From CAIMUS01 sp963708455 (GTDB lineage: Bacteria > Pseudomonadota > Gammaproteobacteria > Competibacterales > Competibacteraceae): DNA of 64,000 nucleotides. Each line of letters starts with the position of its first letter. Position 1 is the stretch's first letter. This document shows positions 63,278 through 64,000 of the stretch, piece after piece. The translations under genes and the position numbers were made by a program. The notes beneath the pieces were generated by a model that ran no database searches, had not been told where the DNA came from, and saw only the letters and a list, made by a program, of their open reading frames with translations. The stretch is from positions 434,001 to 498,000 of the forward strand of contig CAVPSQ010000005.1 in the NCBI GenBank assembly GCA_963708455.1. The letters run 5' to 3'.

Positions 63278-64000
63278 TTAAGCGGTCGCAGCCAGTTGAT
63301 CGAGCACTGCTTCCCAGGTGGCTGGCGGAAATAGGAGACACTCGTTGCTGCCTACCGAAGTGCCGAAATACTGGTGGGCCCATAAGGTCCGCCGCACGAA
63401 GGCTAAGACATCGGAAAACGTGGCCTCGATCTTGGCATACCAGGCGGTGGTGCGTGGCGCCAGTGTCGCCCCGGCAGCCGTCAAGCGGTGCGCCATGAGG
63501 CAAACCAGCGAGAACAGCCCGAACAGGACGGGGGTAATGCGGGTGATGGCCAGGTCGGACCACTGCCGCTGGGTTTCGAGGCCCAAATGCCGGCGGCTTT
63601 CCTCGAACGTTACCTCGACGTTCCAGCGGAGCACGAAGGCAGTGACGATGCCGTGGGGTTCACAGGCCGGGCAGGTGCAAAAGAACGCCGCGGGGTCCGG
63701 GTCACCCTCGGCGTTCACTACCAACACCCAGCGAATTGGCAACGGCTTTTGTCCCCGCCGATACCACAGAGTGACATCGCTCAATAGCCGCACCCGCCGC
63801 GTCTCCCCACCATACCAGTAGATTTCCATCTCTTCACCGGACCGTTGAGCCTCTGCCACCCGGTCCTGCAACGCCGGCAAGCGCATCCCCTTGCGCGGCT
63901 TCGGTCCGCGCCGCGGGCGCCGGGGGATAGCCGGGAAATCATATAACTGAGCATCCAACCGCAACCGGCTGATCAAGACCACCTCCTGCTGGACACAGGT
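63278..64000 (-). CDS. IS4-like family transposase, partial (5' end off window)
   Basis: The frame is open to the right window edge; 240 C-terminal residues are seen. RWVLVVNAEGDPDPAAFFCT, VLRWNVEVTFEESRRHLGLE (the YREK-like region with the catalytic Glu), and TRITPVLFGLFSLVCLMAHR are typical of IS4/IS701-like DDE transposases. The element probably truncated the integron cassette gene to its left. Confidence 0.85.
   Translation of the reverse strand, partial: TCVQQEVVLISRLRLDAQLYDFPAIPRRPRRGPKPRKGMRLPALQDRVAEAQRSGEEMEIYWYGGETRRVRLLSDVTLWYRRGQKPLPIRWVLVVNAEGDPDPAAFFCTCPACEPHGIVTAFVLRWNVEVTFEESRRHLGLETQRQWSDLAITRITPVLFGLFSLVCLMAHRLTAAGATLAPRTTAWYAKIEATFSDVLAFVRRTLWAHQYFGTSVGSNECLLFPPATWEAVLDQLAATA

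Overview
The window is a GC-rich, mosaic stretch of chromosome from an environmental gammaproteobacterium. A phasin-like gene (polyhydroxyalkanoate granules), an Na+-type F-ATPase locus, a Hyf-type membrane complex, many dispersed GC-rich palindromic repeats, and numerous toxin-antitoxin and conflict genes suggest a Competibacter-like, PHA-storing lineage. That assignment is inference from gene content only. About ten protein-coding genes carry single-base frameshifts, several at short homopolymers, so either consensus errors or real gene decay must be kept in mind.

Layout. 1-5.3 kb: a partial membrane protein (DUF2238), then a three-gene operon of split transketolase (two subunits) plus a RuBisCO-like protein, then a membrane-anchored formylglycine-generating-enzyme-like (FGE) protein whose C-terminus looks like a diversity-generating-retroelement (DGR) variable region. 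5.3-6.2 kb: repeats. 6.2-12.9 kb (minus strand): a tightly overlapping operon of a TIR-domain protein, a MoxR-type AAA+ ATPase and a CoxE/vWA-like membrane protein ending in a second FGE variable region. This resembles a hypervariable MoxR-vWA conflict system and is the most interesting locus here. 13-19.5 kb: DUF134 regulator, metallo-beta-lactamase-fold enzyme, catalase, small hypothetical genes, a broken CHAT/TPR gene and a VapBC pair whose toxin is truncated. 19.5-26.6 kb (minus): a six-gene hyfBCEFGI-type operon lacking the [NiFe] cysteines, headed by an XRE regulator. 27-34 kb: another deletion-ridden CHAT-STAND-TPR gene, a DUF433/DUF5615 pair, and the remains of an Na+-ATPase (atp) operon with internal deletions. 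34-38 kb: two AAA/STAND-type ATPase genes, one with TPRs. 38-46.6 kb: metal and arsenic functions (permease, thioredoxin-like protein, two ArsR regulators, ArsC, Acr3, DUF2703) interleaved with a broken IS110 transposase and toxin-antitoxin modules. 46.9-48.3 kb: HepT-like protein and a PanE-type reductase. 48.4-51.7 kb: a DUF4062-STAND-FGE protein with a third variable region. 52.3-57.5 kb: phasin, nitronate monooxygenase, a lipoprotein and an orphan KdpD kinase. 57.6-64 kb: toxin-antitoxin genes and a minus-strand integron-like cassette array (attC-like sites, no integrase), interrupted by an intact ISL3-family element with an 8-bp target duplication and by a partial IS4-like transposase.

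Working together: the three FGE variable proteins probably share one DGR whose reverse transcriptase and template lie outside the window. The transketolase/RLP operon probably processes a phosphorylated sugar or sugar acid. The arsenic genes form a detoxification island. The Hyf-like complex and the Na+-ATPase would have coupled electron transfer and ion gradients, but the ATPase is now clearly non-functional.
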